DNA from: an uncultured Clostridia bacterium
GTDB taxonomy: Bacteria > Bacillota > Clostridia > Christensenellales > Aristaeellaceae
Assembly (NCBI GenBank): GCA_934621505.1
Contig: CAKTUU010000022.1
Span: 1 to 37,604, forward strand
Direction: 5' to 3'
Length of the DNA stretch: 37,604 bases
Below are positions 16,237 to 24,007 of the stretch, in pieces (within the stretch, counting starts at the first letter, position 1; each line of letters starts with the position of its first letter). The notes beneath the pieces were generated by a model. It did not search any database. It saw only the letters and a program-made list of their open reading frames with translations, and was not told where the DNA came from. The translations under genes and the position numbers were made by a program.

Positions 16237-17631
16237 TCAGGCCTTGCGTACTTTCTGTCCGGCCTTGGTGTCCTCCAAAATGTAGCCCATGGCCTTAATA
16301 GCGTCCCGCAGCTCATCGGACCGCTTCCAGTCCTTGTTTTTGCGGGCCTCCGCACGCTCGTCCACCATGGCCTGCACATCGGCGGGAATGGCGTCCTCCT
16401 GCTTCATCAGCAGACCCAGCACGCCGCAAATGGCGTTCATCTTCTGCTGGCCCATTTCCACAGCCGCCTTGCACACGCCGCTCTGGGGCAGCTTGTGTAC
16501 GCCGCGCACCAGTTCAAACAGGGCGGCCAGCGCGTCGGCGGTGTTCAGGTCGTCATCCATGGCCTGAATGAATTTTTGTTCAGCCTTTTCACATTCGTCC
16601 ATAAAGGCCTTTTCCGTCTCGTTGGGCTGACGGTCCTGGGACGTGGTCGCCAGGAAGGCCAGCTGATCCCGGGCAATGTACAGCCGCTCCAGGCTGCTGG
16701 CGGCGGCCTCAATCAGGTCGCGGCTGAAGTTAATAGGGCTGCGGTAATGGGCCGACAGCATAAACAGGCGCATCGCTTCCAGATCAAACTCCTTGGCGAT
16801 GTCACGCACGGTAAAGAAGTTGCCCTTGGATTTGGACATTTTTTCGTTATTGATATTGATAAAGCCGTTATGCATCCAGTAATTTACATAAGGCTTGCCG
16901 GTAGCGCCGGTGGTCTGGGCGATTTCGTTTTCGTGGTGCGGGAACAGCAAGTCCTTGCCGCCACCGTGAATGTCAAAGGTGTCGCCCAAATAGGTGGTGC
17001 TCATCGCGGAGCATTCGATATGCCAGCCGGGGCGGCCCATGCCCCAGGGGCTTTCCCAGGCGGGTTCGCCGGGCTTTTGCGCCTTCCACAGGGCAAAATC
17101 AAGGGGATCCTCCTTCTGCTCGTCCACGCTGACCCGTGCGCCGCTTTCCAGATCCTCCAAATTCTGGCCGCACAGACGGCCATATTCGGGGAAGGCCTTG
17201 ACCCGGTAATACACATCGCCGTTGGACTCGTATGCCAGTCCCTTGTCCACCAGCTTTTGAATCATGGCGATGATCTGGGGAATGTGCTCGGTGGCGCGGG
17301 GATGCACCGTAGCGGGCCGGATGCCCAGAGCTTTGGCGTCGGTGAAATACTCGCCAATATACTTGTCCGCCACTTCCTTCACGGTGATGCCTTCCTCGTT
17401 GGCGCGGCGGATCATTTTATCGTCAATATCGGTAAAATTCTGCACAAAGGTTACGTCGTAGCCGCGATATTCCAGATAGCGGCGCAGCACGTCAAAAACG
17501 ATAAAGGGCCGGGCGTTGCCGATGTGGAAGTAGTTGTACACCGTGGGACCGCAGGCGTAAATGCCCACCTTGCCGGGATGAATGGGCTTAAATTCTTCCT
17601 TTTTGCGGGTCATGCTATTGTAAATCTGCAT
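16237..17631 (-). CDS. cysS: Cysteinyl-tRNA synthetase
   Basis: A 464-residue class I aminoacyl-tRNA synthetase charging tRNA-Cys, standard length. The zinc-ligand Cys27 lies in CGPTVY, the class I motif is FHIGNAR (HIGN at 36-39), and the adenylate-stabilising KMSKSKGNF lies near residue 265. The C-terminal DALR anticodon region ends with GYILEDTKAGQKVRKA. The ATG at 17631 follows GAGGAGATAAG. It sits 13 bases after cysE; the cysE-cysS pairing is common in Bacillota and couples cysteine synthesis to its use in translation. Confidence 0.97.
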   Translation of the reverse strand: MQIYNSMTRKKEEFKPIHPGKVGIYACGPTVYNYFHIGNARPFIVFDVLRRYLEYRGYDVTFVQNFTDIDDKMIRRANEEGITVKEVADKYIGEYFTDAKALGIRPATVHPRATEHIPQIIAMIQKLVDKGLAYESNGDVYYRVKAFPEYGRLCGQNLEDLESGARVSVDEQKEDPLDFALWKAQKPGEPAWESPWGMGRPGWHIECSAMSTTYLGDTFDIHGGGKDLLFPHHENEIAQTTGATGKPYVNYWMHNGFININNEKMSKSKGNFFTVRDIAKEFDLEAMRLFMLSAHYRSPINFSRDLIEAAASSLERLYIARDQLAFLATTSQDRQPNETEKAFMDECEKAEQKFIQAMDDDLNTADALAALFELVRGVHKLPQSGVCKAAVEMGQQKMNAICGVLGLLMKQEDAIPADVQAMVDERAEARKNKDWKRSDELRDAIKAMGYILEDTKAGQKVRKA

Positions 17632-17644
17632 ATTCTTATCTCCT

Positions 17645-18367
17645 CTATTTTTTCTGGCTGCAGTCGTCGCAGTGACAGTCGCTTTGCGAATGCAGCAGGC
17701 ATTCCTCGTAGCCCAGCTGCCTGGCATGGCTGGCCAGACAGCTTTCCAGCTGGGTCAGGCGTTTGACCAGGGCTTCCATCCGGTCCATGATGGGGTCGGG
17801 CAGGTTCACCTGGTCCAGGTCCACCCCGTCTGCGGGCTGCGGCTGCTTCTTTTTCACAATGCGGCCCGGGTTGCCCACCACGGTACAGTTGGGCGGCACG
17901 TCCTTCAGCACGATGGACCCGGCGCCTACCTTGCTGTGGTGACCGATGGTAATGGGGCCCAGCACCTTGGCCCCCGCGCCGATGGTGACGCCGTCCTCAA
18001 TGGTGGGATGGCGTTTGCCCTCGTCCTTGCCGGTACCGCCCAGCGTAACGCCCTGATAAATGGTTACGTCGTCGCCGATAATCGTGGTTTCGCCAATCAC
18101 CACGCCGTCGCCATGATCGATGAACACCCGTCGGCCAATTTCCGCCCCGGGATGAATTTCGATGCCGGTTTTGTGCCGGGCCCGCTGGCTGAGCCAGCGC
18201 GCCAGCACCACATACCCTTTTTTGTACAGGGCGTTAGCCCGGCGGTGAGCCTTCAGCGCCTTCAGCCCCGGGTAGCACAGGCGCACCTCAAGCATGCTTT
18301 TGGCGGCGGGGTCACGCTCCAATACCGCCTGACGGTCCTCCCGAACCATTCGTTTCCAATCGTTCAT
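17645..18367 (-). CDS. cysE: Serine O-acetyltransferase
   Basis: A 240-residue enzyme making O-acetylserine from serine and acetyl-CoA, the first step of cysteine synthesis. An N-terminal helical domain (~1-70) precedes a left-handed beta-helix of hexapeptide repeats (IHPGAEIGRRVFIDHGDGV, VIGETTIIGDDVTIYQGVTLGG). The active-site His is in DHGDG, and the family signature GNPGRIV is present. Unusually, the last ~20 residues carry four cysteines (223, 231, 233, 236) in C-x7-CxCxxC, beyond the end of most CysE proteins. It lies between ppk and cysS with gaps of 12 and 13 bases. Confidence 0.94.
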   Translation of the reverse strand: MNDWKRMVREDRQAVLERDPAAKSMLEVRLCYPGLKALKAHRRANALYKKGYVVLARWLSQRARHKTGIEIHPGAEIGRRVFIDHGDGVVIGETTIIGDDVTIYQGVTLGGTGKDEGKRHPTIEDGVTIGAGAKVLGPITIGHHSKVGAGSIVLKDVPPNCTVVGNPGRIVKKKQPQPADGVDLDQVNLPDPIMDRMEALVKRLTQLESCLASHARQLGYEECLLHSQSDCHCDDCSQKK

Positions 18368-18379
18368 GCGTTTCCGTCC

Positions 18380-20455
18380 TTATTCAGCCATGGTTTCGTC
18401 CTGATGGTCAAGGTATTTGCCTTCAAACACGCCCTGAATATCCTTCAGCATGGTTTCCTGCGCGTTCAGGCCGCCCATGCCCCGGCGGTACAGCACATAC
18501 TGGCCGTCAGACCGCCGATGGCTGCACTTTTCCGTATCGTTCCACTGCAAATCCAGCACGTTTTCCACCGCCTGGCGCAGCTTTTCGTCCTTTATGGGGA
18601 ACATCAGCTCCACCCGCTTATACAGGTTGCGCTGCATCCAGTCCGCCGACGACAGGTAAACCTCGTGGTCGCCCCCGTTTTCAAACAGGAAGGCCCGGGC
18701 ATGCTCCAGATGGCGGCCTACAATGGAGCGCACATGAATGTTCTCCGTCTTTTGCGGCACCTCGGGAATCAGGCAGCAGATGCCGCGGACAATCAGGTTG
18801 ATTTCCACGCCGGCCTGGGCCGCCTGCTTGAGCGCCCTGATGATTTTGGGGTCGCACAGAGAGTTCATCTTGGCCACAATACGCGCCGGCCGTCCGGCCT
18901 TGGCGTGCTCCGCCTCCCGCTCAAACAGGCTGATCAGCTTGGGCTGCAGCATATCCGGCGCCTTGACCAGCTGGTGCATATCGCCCTCCCGGCCCTGCAA
19001 AATGTCAAAGAAGGCGGCCGCGTCGGCGGTCAGCGTTTCATCCGCGGTCAGCAGGCCAAAATCCGTATACAGCTTGGCCGTGCCATCGTGATAGTTGCCG
19101 GTGCCCAGATGCACCTCCCGGCGCGGCTGGCCGTCCACCACACGTTCAAACAGGGTAATCTTGCTGTGAACCTTCAAATTGGGCAGACCATACAGCACAT
19201 GACAGCCCGCCCGGCGCAGGCGCTCGCCCCAGTACAAATTGTTTTCTTCGTCAAAACGGGCGTGGGCCTCAAACAGCACAGTCACATCCTTGCCGTTTTC
19301 CGCCGCCTGGGCCAGCGCCGCCACAATGGGGCTGTTGCCGGACACACGATACAGGGTCTGTCTGATCGCCCGCACGGTGGGATCCTCCGCCGCCCGCTGC
19401 ATCAGATGCACCACCGGCGCAAAGCTGTGGTAGGGATGGTACATCAGCCAGTCCTGACGGTCAATCTGGTCAAACACATCGTCGCCCATCAATTCGGCAA
19501 TTTCCACGGGAGCAGCCGGGGTATACTTGAGATCGGCCCGTTTCACAATCCCGTACAGGCCCATCATCATCTTATTCAAATCCAGCGGGCCGGTGACCCG
19601 GTAGCGGCGCTCCCGCTCCACCTGAAACGCTTTCATCAGCAGGGTCAGCATTTCCTCGCTCATGCATTCCTCGGCTTCCAGCCGCATGACCCGTCCATCG
19701 GGGCGCTTGCCCAGCATTTCCCGCACGGCGGGCTCCACGTCCTCCTCGGTGCGCTCCTGCACGGGAAAGTCCTGGTTGCGCAGGATGCGGAAAGCCGCCG
19801 CGTGCTCCACCTCGTCCCGGGGAAACAGCCGGGGCAGATTGTGGCGCACCACGTCCTCCAGCCGAATCAGCCGTTGCACATCCTTGTCATGAGAAATATC
19901 GAACAGGCGCGGCAGGGCCGTGGGCAGGGCAATCAGCTTAAACTGCGCGTCCTTTTTGCGGCCATGGGTCAATTTGACGCAAAAATACAGCTGTTTCTGG
20001 CGGCGGCGGCTTTCCTGAAAGTCCTCCACCTTCAAGTAGGGGCGAATGTCTTTTTCAAACAGACGCTTTTCCCGGGCGGCGTCCTCCGCGTCCAGGGAAA
20101 AGGCGGGATACAGCTGCACCCCTTCCAGATACAGTTCGCTGCGAAGCCCCTCGTACAAAATATACTGCACGTTATTCTGCCGAAGAATTTCTTTATTGAT
20201 TTTGCGGTACAGCTTTACCGCTTTTTCATGATTTTTGCCTTCCCGGCGGCGGCCGTGAGCGTCCTCATATACGCCGTGATAGCGAACCTGCATGAACTCA
20301 TCCAGGTTGGAGGTAACAATGGAAAGGAATTTGGCGCGCTCCAAAAGAGGATTATCCGGGTTGTCCGCCTCCGCCTGCACCCTGCGGTTAAATTGCAGCC
20401 AGCTAAGCTCGCGGTTCTGCGTCGTTTTTTTCTTTCCCGTGTGCGCCGTAGCCAT
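18380..20455 (-). CDS. ppk: Polyphosphate kinase 1
   Basis: A 691-residue PPK1, normal length, reversibly polymerising the gamma-phosphate of ATP into polyphosphate. The N-terminal domain begins NRELSWLQFNRRV, the family opening. The head domain follows, then YHPYHSFAPVVHL and TLYRVSGNSPIVAAL. The catalytic-His motif KVHSK lies near residue 430 and the second phospholipase D-like site (YLSSADWMQRN) near the C-terminus. The ATG at 20455 follows GAGAGGAAG. It is the first gene of the eleven-gene run and has its own TTTACG-N17-TATAAT promoter, divergent from the spore protein genes. Confidence 0.96.
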   Translation of the reverse strand: MATAHTGKKKTTQNRELSWLQFNRRVQAEADNPDNPLLERAKFLSIVTSNLDEFMQVRYHGVYEDAHGRRREGKNHEKAVKLYRKINKEILRQNNVQYILYEGLRSELYLEGVQLYPAFSLDAEDAAREKRLFEKDIRPYLKVEDFQESRRRQKQLYFCVKLTHGRKKDAQFKLIALPTALPRLFDISHDKDVQRLIRLEDVVRHNLPRLFPRDEVEHAAAFRILRNQDFPVQERTEEDVEPAVREMLGKRPDGRVMRLEAEECMSEEMLTLLMKAFQVERERRYRVTGPLDLNKMMMGLYGIVKRADLKYTPAAPVEIAELMGDDVFDQIDRQDWLMYHPYHSFAPVVHLMQRAAEDPTVRAIRQTLYRVSGNSPIVAALAQAAENGKDVTVLFEAHARFDEENNLYWGERLRRAGCHVLYGLPNLKVHSKITLFERVVDGQPRREVHLGTGNYHDGTAKLYTDFGLLTADETLTADAAAFFDILQGREGDMHQLVKAPDMLQPKLISLFEREAEHAKAGRPARIVAKMNSLCDPKIIRALKQAAQAGVEINLIVRGICCLIPEVPQKTENIHVRSIVGRHLEHARAFLFENGGDHEVYLSSADWMQRNLYKRVELMFPIKDEKLRQAVENVLDLQWNDTEKCSHRRSDGQYVLYRRGMGGLNAQETMLKDIQGVFEGKYLDHQDETMAE

Positions 20456-20491
20456 GGTGCATCTTCCTCTCGTGCAAAGGTATCAATCATT

Positions 20492-20520
20492 ATTATAGCA
20501 CAGGTTTCAGCCATCGTAAA
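20492..20520 (-). promoter_or_regulatory. Sigma-A promoter of ppk and the downstream operon
   Basis: Minus-strand TTTACG (20520-20515), 17 bases, TATAAT (20497-20492), about 37 bases before the ppk ATG. The -10 is perfect and the -35 matches at four of six. No other comparably strong promoter or any terminator was noticed before 7859. Confidence 0.7.
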
Positions 20521-20594
20521 GCGCCAAACAACCTGCGCAAAGCCTTTGTGTTTTTGCGAATTTTGCTACTTTTGCCAAGACAACACTTGGCAGC

Positions 20595-20621
20595 GTATTT
20601 TGCCGCCGCGGGGTCAAAATA
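20595..20621 (+). promoter_or_regulatory. Candidate sigma-G (forespore) promoter for the spore protein genes
   Basis: GTATT (20595-20599), 15-base spacer, CAAAATA (20615-20621). This approximates the sigma-G pattern G-H-A-T-R / CAT-x-H-TA with one mismatch in each box, and lies ~34 bases before the first SASP start. The rest of the intergenic region 20522-20594 shows nothing I can assign. Confidence 0.4.
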
Positions 20622-20654
20622 GCCATGAACCGATCATGAGGAGGTGAACGACAA

Positions 20655-20870
20655 ATGGCAAACCAGCAAAACGCCAATCGCCCCGAGCTGCCCCAGGCCC
20701 GCGAAGCTCTGGACAACATGAAGTATGAGATTGCCCGGGAACTGGGCATCAACCTGAAGCAGGGCTACAACGGCGACCTGAGCGCCCGGGACAACGGTTA
20801 TGTAGGCGGCTACATGGTCAAAAGACTCATCGAGCAGGCGGAGCGGCAGATGGCCTCCCAACAGCGCTAA
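20655..20870 (+). CDS. Small acid-soluble spore protein, alpha/beta type
   Basis: A 71-residue forespore protein that coats spore DNA, protects it from UV and heat, and supplies amino acids on germination. The conserved core is present: LDNMKYEIARELGI, containing the GPR protease cleavage region (YEIA-RE), then GYNGDLSARDNGYVGGYMVKRLIEQAE. A strong GAGGAGGTGA precedes the ATG. It is the first of two adjacent, similar but not identical copies. It shows that the organism forms endospores or descends from one that did. Confidence 0.96.
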   Translation: MANQQNANRPELPQAREALDNMKYEIARELGINLKQGYNGDLSARDNGYVGGYMVKRLIEQAERQMASQQR

Positions 20871-20902
20871 GGTTCCCAAATTAAGAATGAGGTGAAGGAA
20901 AA

Positions 20903-21124
20903 ATGTATCAGAATCAGCAGAGCAGCACCCAGCGCACCATGGTACCCGAAGCCAAGCAGGCCCTGAACAACATGAAGTTTGAAATCGCCAACGAACTGGG
21001 CATCAACCTGAAGCAGGGCTACAACGGCGACCTGCCCAGCCGTCAGGCCGGCTACATCGGCGGCTATATGGTAAAGCGCCTGATTGAAAACGCCGAGCGT
21101 GCCATGAGCGGCGCGCAGAAGTAA
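20903..21124 (+). CDS. Small acid-soluble spore protein, alpha/beta type (second copy)
   Basis: A 73-residue paralogue of the preceding gene, 32 bases downstream and probably on the same transcript. It has LNNMKFEIANELGI with the GPR cleavage site between Glu and Ile/Ala, and GYNGDLPSRQAGYIGGYMVKRLIENAE. The middle and C-terminal halves are close to the first copy, while the N-terminal tails differ (YQNQQSSTQRTMV against ANQQNANR), as in tandem duplicates that have had time to diverge. GAGGTGAAGG lies before the ATG, and a terminator follows 12 bases after the stop. Confidence 0.96.
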   Translation: MYQNQQSSTQRTMVPEAKQALNNMKFEIANELGINLKQGYNGDLPSRQAGYIGGYMVKRLIENAERAMSGAQK

Positions 21125-21136
21125 GCGCCACAACCG

Positions 21137-21175
21137 GAGCGGCTGCGGACGGCATGTCTACAGCCGCTCTTTTTT
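21137..21175 (+). terminator. Terminator of the spore protein gene pair
   Basis: GAGCGGCTG (21137-21145) pairs with CAGCCGCTC (21161-21169), followed by TTTTTT. The next ~108 bases, before the peptidase gene, contain no promoter I could assign with confidence. Confidence 0.9.
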
Positions 21176-21283
21176 GGCGCGTTTCTTTTTCACAAATGCA
21201 AAATCCCCTGTTTCAGGCAGGAAAAAGCCGCTGTCCGGGCGAAAATTTATAGGCTGTATCCTGGCAAAAAGGCGGTGTGACGT

Positions 21284-21994
21284 ATGAAGCAATTTCCCAT
21301 GATCGGTATTTCCGGCAGTATAACCAAGGAAGAAACCCAATATTATATTCTGCGTTCCTATACCCGGGCGCTAACGGAATCCGGCGCGGTGCCGGTGCTG
21401 CTGACGGCGGACATGACGGATAGCCAGCTGCTTTCCTGTGCAGACCGGCTGGACGGCCTGCTGTTCGCCGGGGGCAACGATCTGGCCCCGGATTTATTCC
21501 ACGAAAATCCCCATCAGGCCATCGGCGAGGTGAACCCCCTGCGGGACCAGCTGGAGCTGCGGCTGACCAGGGCCGCCATGGACCGTCAGCTGCCCGTGTT
21601 GGGCATTTGCCGGGGCATTCAGCTGCTGAACGTGGCGCTGGGCGGCAATCTGTGGCAGGACCTGCCCAGCCAGAACCCGTCCTCCTTCCGTCATCAGCAA
21701 ACCTGCCCGCCGCAATACCCCAGTCATGAGATCCATGTGGAGCCGGGCACTTTGCTGCACCGCCTGCTGGGCGAGGAACAAATCCGGGTCAACAGCTTCC
21801 ATCATCAGGCGGTGCGGGAAGCCGCGCCGGAGCTGTCCGTGTGCGCCTATGCCAACGACGGCGTGATCGAGGGAGTAGAACACCCTGATCTGCCCTTTTT
21901 CCTGGGGGTGCAGTGGCATCCGGAGCGCACCTTCCATCAGGACGCTTCCTCCCGCGCCATTTTTGCGGGCTTTGTGGAGGCCGCCCGTTCATGA
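21284..21994 (+). CDS. Gamma-glutamyl-gamma-aminobutyrate hydrolase-like peptidase (C26 family)
   Basis: A 236-residue class I glutamine amidotransferase-fold hydrolase. The nucleophile elbow is GICRGIQ (Cys109), the oxyanion region is FAGGNDLAP, and the His-Glu pair is in GVQWHPE near the C-terminus. Family members such as PuuD cleave gamma-glutamyl-GABA, and others hydrolyse gamma-glutamyl peptides or folates. There is no neighbouring putrescine pathway, so the specific substrate is open. It shares an ATGA overlap with the deacetylase gene downstream. The weak AAGGCGG before the ATG suggests moderate translation. Confidence 0.88.
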   Translation: MKQFPMIGISGSITKEETQYYILRSYTRALTESGAVPVLLTADMTDSQLLSCADRLDGLLFAGGNDLAPDLFHENPHQAIGEVNPLRDQLELRLTRAAMDRQLPVLGICRGIQLLNVALGGNLWQDLPSQNPSSFRHQQTCPPQYPSHEIHVEPGTLLHRLLGEEQIRVNSFHHQAVREAAPELSVCAYANDGVIEGVEHPDLPFFLGVQWHPERTFHQDASSRAIFAGFVEAARS

Positions 21995-22677
21995 AGCGTT
22001 TTCTTCTCATGCTGTTGGTCTTATGCCTGCTAACCCCCTCCGCCCTGGCGGCTGGCAAGGGCTATACCGTGCGAAACGGGGACCGGGACACGCCCAGCGT
22101 GGCCCTGACCATTGACGACTGCATCAACATGGACCAGGTGCAGCGGGCAGTGGAGCTGTGCAGGCAGTACAATGTGCAGGTTACCTTTTTTGTGGTGGGA
22201 AAAAGCCTGCGTACCCAGGACCGGCAGCTGTGGCAGGACGCGCTGGACGCGGGCTGTGAAATCGGCAACCACACCTGGAGCCATTCCATGCTGCCCGCCC
22301 TTTCCACGGACCTGATTCATTATGAGATGAAGCAGACCCAGGTGAAGCTGGACGAGGTATTGGGCTATCATTATCCCATGCAGGTGATGCGTCCGCCCTG
22401 GGGCAAGCTGACCCAGCGGCAAAACGCCATCAGCGACAAGCGGGTGGTGGACGCCATCGAGGCCGAGGGCTACCTGCACGCCGTCAAATGGGACGTCAGC
22501 CAGACGGACGCGGAAAAGGCGCTGAAAAAGGTGCGAAACGGCAGCATCCTGCTATATCACGCCAACCAGAAGGATTTGGACTGCCTGGAAACACTGATCC
22601 CCGCCCTGCTGGAGCAGGGATACGCCTGCGTTACCGTCAGCCAGCTGCTGGGGCTGGAGGCTGTAAAGGCGGAATAA
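21991..22677 (+). CDS. Secreted polysaccharide deacetylase (NodB-like)
   Basis: A 228-residue carbohydrate esterase family 4 protein. A signal peptide (MKRFLLMLLVLCLLTPSALA) is followed by a NodB homology domain. Motif 1 is LTIDDCIN (Asp42-Asp43), with Cys where most members have Gly. Motif 2 is HTWSH (His94, His98), completing the metal site. Motif 3 is RPPWG (134-138). It would remove acetyl groups from peptidoglycan or another surface glycan. The ATG at 21991 overlaps the peptidase stop (ATGA), which decides the start over a longer upstream frame. A bidirectional terminator follows directly. Confidence 0.88.
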   Translation: MKRFLLMLLVLCLLTPSALAAGKGYTVRNGDRDTPSVALTIDDCINMDQVQRAVELCRQYNVQVTFFVVGKSLRTQDRQLWQDALDAGCEIGNHTWSHSMLPALSTDLIHYEMKQTQVKLDEVLGYHYPMQVMRPPWGKLTQRQNAISDKRVVDAIEAEGYLHAVKWDVSQTDAEKALKKVRNGSILLYHANQKDLDCLETLIPALLEQGYACVTVSQLLGLEAVKAE

Positions 22678-22680
22678 AAG

Positions 22681-22715
22681 AACGGCTGGGGCGCATCATT
22701 GTCCCCAGCCGTTTT
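22681..22715. terminator. Bidirectional terminator between deacetylase and lysA
   Basis: AACGGCTGGGG (22681-22691) and CCCCAGCCGTT (22703-22713) form a perfect 11-base stem. T-runs flank it on both strands (GTTTTA on plus, CTTTTATT on minus), so it serves both converging genes. Confidence 0.92.
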
Positions 22716-22718
22716 ACG

Positions 22719-23984
22719 TCAATCAAACATCTTATGGTAAACCGGATCCATATCCAGGGTGGCAAAGTAGTCTCGTGGCTCCTCCGCCCGGCGAATCAGC
22801 CGGAAGGAGCCGTCCATGCAGCGCAGCACTTCCTTGCAGCGCAGCTTGCCGTTGTAATTGTATCCCATGCTCAGCCCGTGAGCGCCGGTATCGTGAATCA
22901 CCAGCAGATCGCCCACGCGGGGATTGGGCAGGGGGCGGTCAATGGCAAACTTGTCGTTGTTTTCGCACAGGCTGCCGGTTACGTCCGCCACATCGTCGTG
23001 GGGCAGGTTTTCCTTGCCGGGCAGGGTAATGTGGTGATACGCCCCGTACATGGCCGGGCGCATCAGGTCGCAGGCGCTTGCGTCCAGACCCAGATAGTGC
23101 TTGTGGGTGCGCTTCTCGCTTAAAATGTGGGTTACCAGCCAGCCGTTGGGGCCGGTCATATAACGGCCCAGCTCCGTCTTGATGGCAACCCCGGTAACAC
23201 CCCGTTCCGTAAACGCCTTGTGATAGTTTTCCGCCACGCCCTGGCCGATGGCCTGAATATCCGCCGCCTTCTGCTCCGGCCGGTAGGGAATGCCAATGCC
23301 GCCGGACAGGTTGATAAAGGACAGCTCCAGACCGGTTTCATCCATCAATTCCAGACCGGTTTGAAACAGCAGCCCCGCAAGGGTCGGATAATACGCCGGG
23401 TCGGTGGTGTTGCTGCTTAAAAAGCTGTGCAGACCAAACCGTTTTGCGCCATAGCCCTTCAGCGCCGTCAGCGCCTGGGTCAGCTGCCGGCGGGTCATGC
23501 CAAATTTGGCCTGGCCCGGGTCGCCCATAATGGTGTTGCCGATGCGGAACAGGCCGCCCGGATTAAACCGCAGGCAGATTTCCTCCGGAATGCCTCCGTT
23601 TTGCCGCAGCAGCTCCACATGGGTCAGGTCGTCCAGATTCACATACGCCCCCAGCTTGCGGGCCAAGCGAAATTCCTGAGCGGGCACATCGTTGGCGCTG
23701 AACATGATATCCGTTCCGTGAAAGCCGCAGGCATCCGCCAGCATCAGCTCCGTCAGGCTGGCGCAGTCCACGCCGCAGCCTTCGTCCTGCAAAACGCGCA
23801 GCACGCTGGGGTTGGGCAGAGCCTTTACCGCGAAATACTCCCGAAACTCCGGCACGCCGGAGAAAGCGGCCTTCAGTTGTTGGGCCGTCTGGCGAATGCA
23901 CCGTTCGTCATACAGATGAAAGGGCGTGGCAAACTGCTTTGCCGCTTTTTCAAAGACCGTATCGTCTAACGAAAAATTGGGCAC
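22719..23984 (-). CDS. lysA: Diaminopimelate decarboxylase
   Basis: A 421-residue PLP enzyme converting meso-diaminopimelate to lysine. The PLP lysine is Lys54 in YFAVKALPN, the glycine-rich phosphate site is in NLSGGIGIPY, and GSLCENNDKF (~residue 340) carries the catalytic Cys-Glu pair across the dimer interface. The arginine motif appears as ELGRY rather than the common EPGR. The start is GTG at 23984 with GGGGAGG upstream. It ends a three-gene operon with the UPF0237 and UPF0210 genes. A related D-amino or carboxynorspermidine decarboxylase is less likely given CENND. Confidence 0.9.
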   Translation of the reverse strand: MPNFSLDDTVFEKAAKQFATPFHLYDERCIRQTAQQLKAAFSGVPEFREYFAVKALPNPSVLRVLQDEGCGVDCASLTELMLADACGFHGTDIMFSANDVPAQEFRLARKLGAYVNLDDLTHVELLRQNGGIPEEICLRFNPGGLFRIGNTIMGDPGQAKFGMTRRQLTQALTALKGYGAKRFGLHSFLSSNTTDPAYYPTLAGLLFQTGLELMDETGLELSFINLSGGIGIPYRPEQKAADIQAIGQGVAENYHKAFTERGVTGVAIKTELGRYMTGPNGWLVTHILSEKRTHKHYLGLDASACDLMRPAMYGAYHHITLPGKENLPHDDVADVTGSLCENNDKFAIDRPLPNPRVGDLLVIHDTGAHGLSMGYNYNGKLRCKEVLRCMDGSFRLIRRAEEPRDYFATLDMDPVYHKMFD

Positions 23985-24007
23985 GGATGAATCCTCCCCC
24001 TCATTTT

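Noticed and set aside
17672..20647. A 991-codon open frame on the plus strand
   Set aside because: It lies wholly antisense to cysE and ppk, whose motifs are complete. Its predicted protein is His/Gln/Ala-rich without any domain, a typical GC-rich mirror frame.
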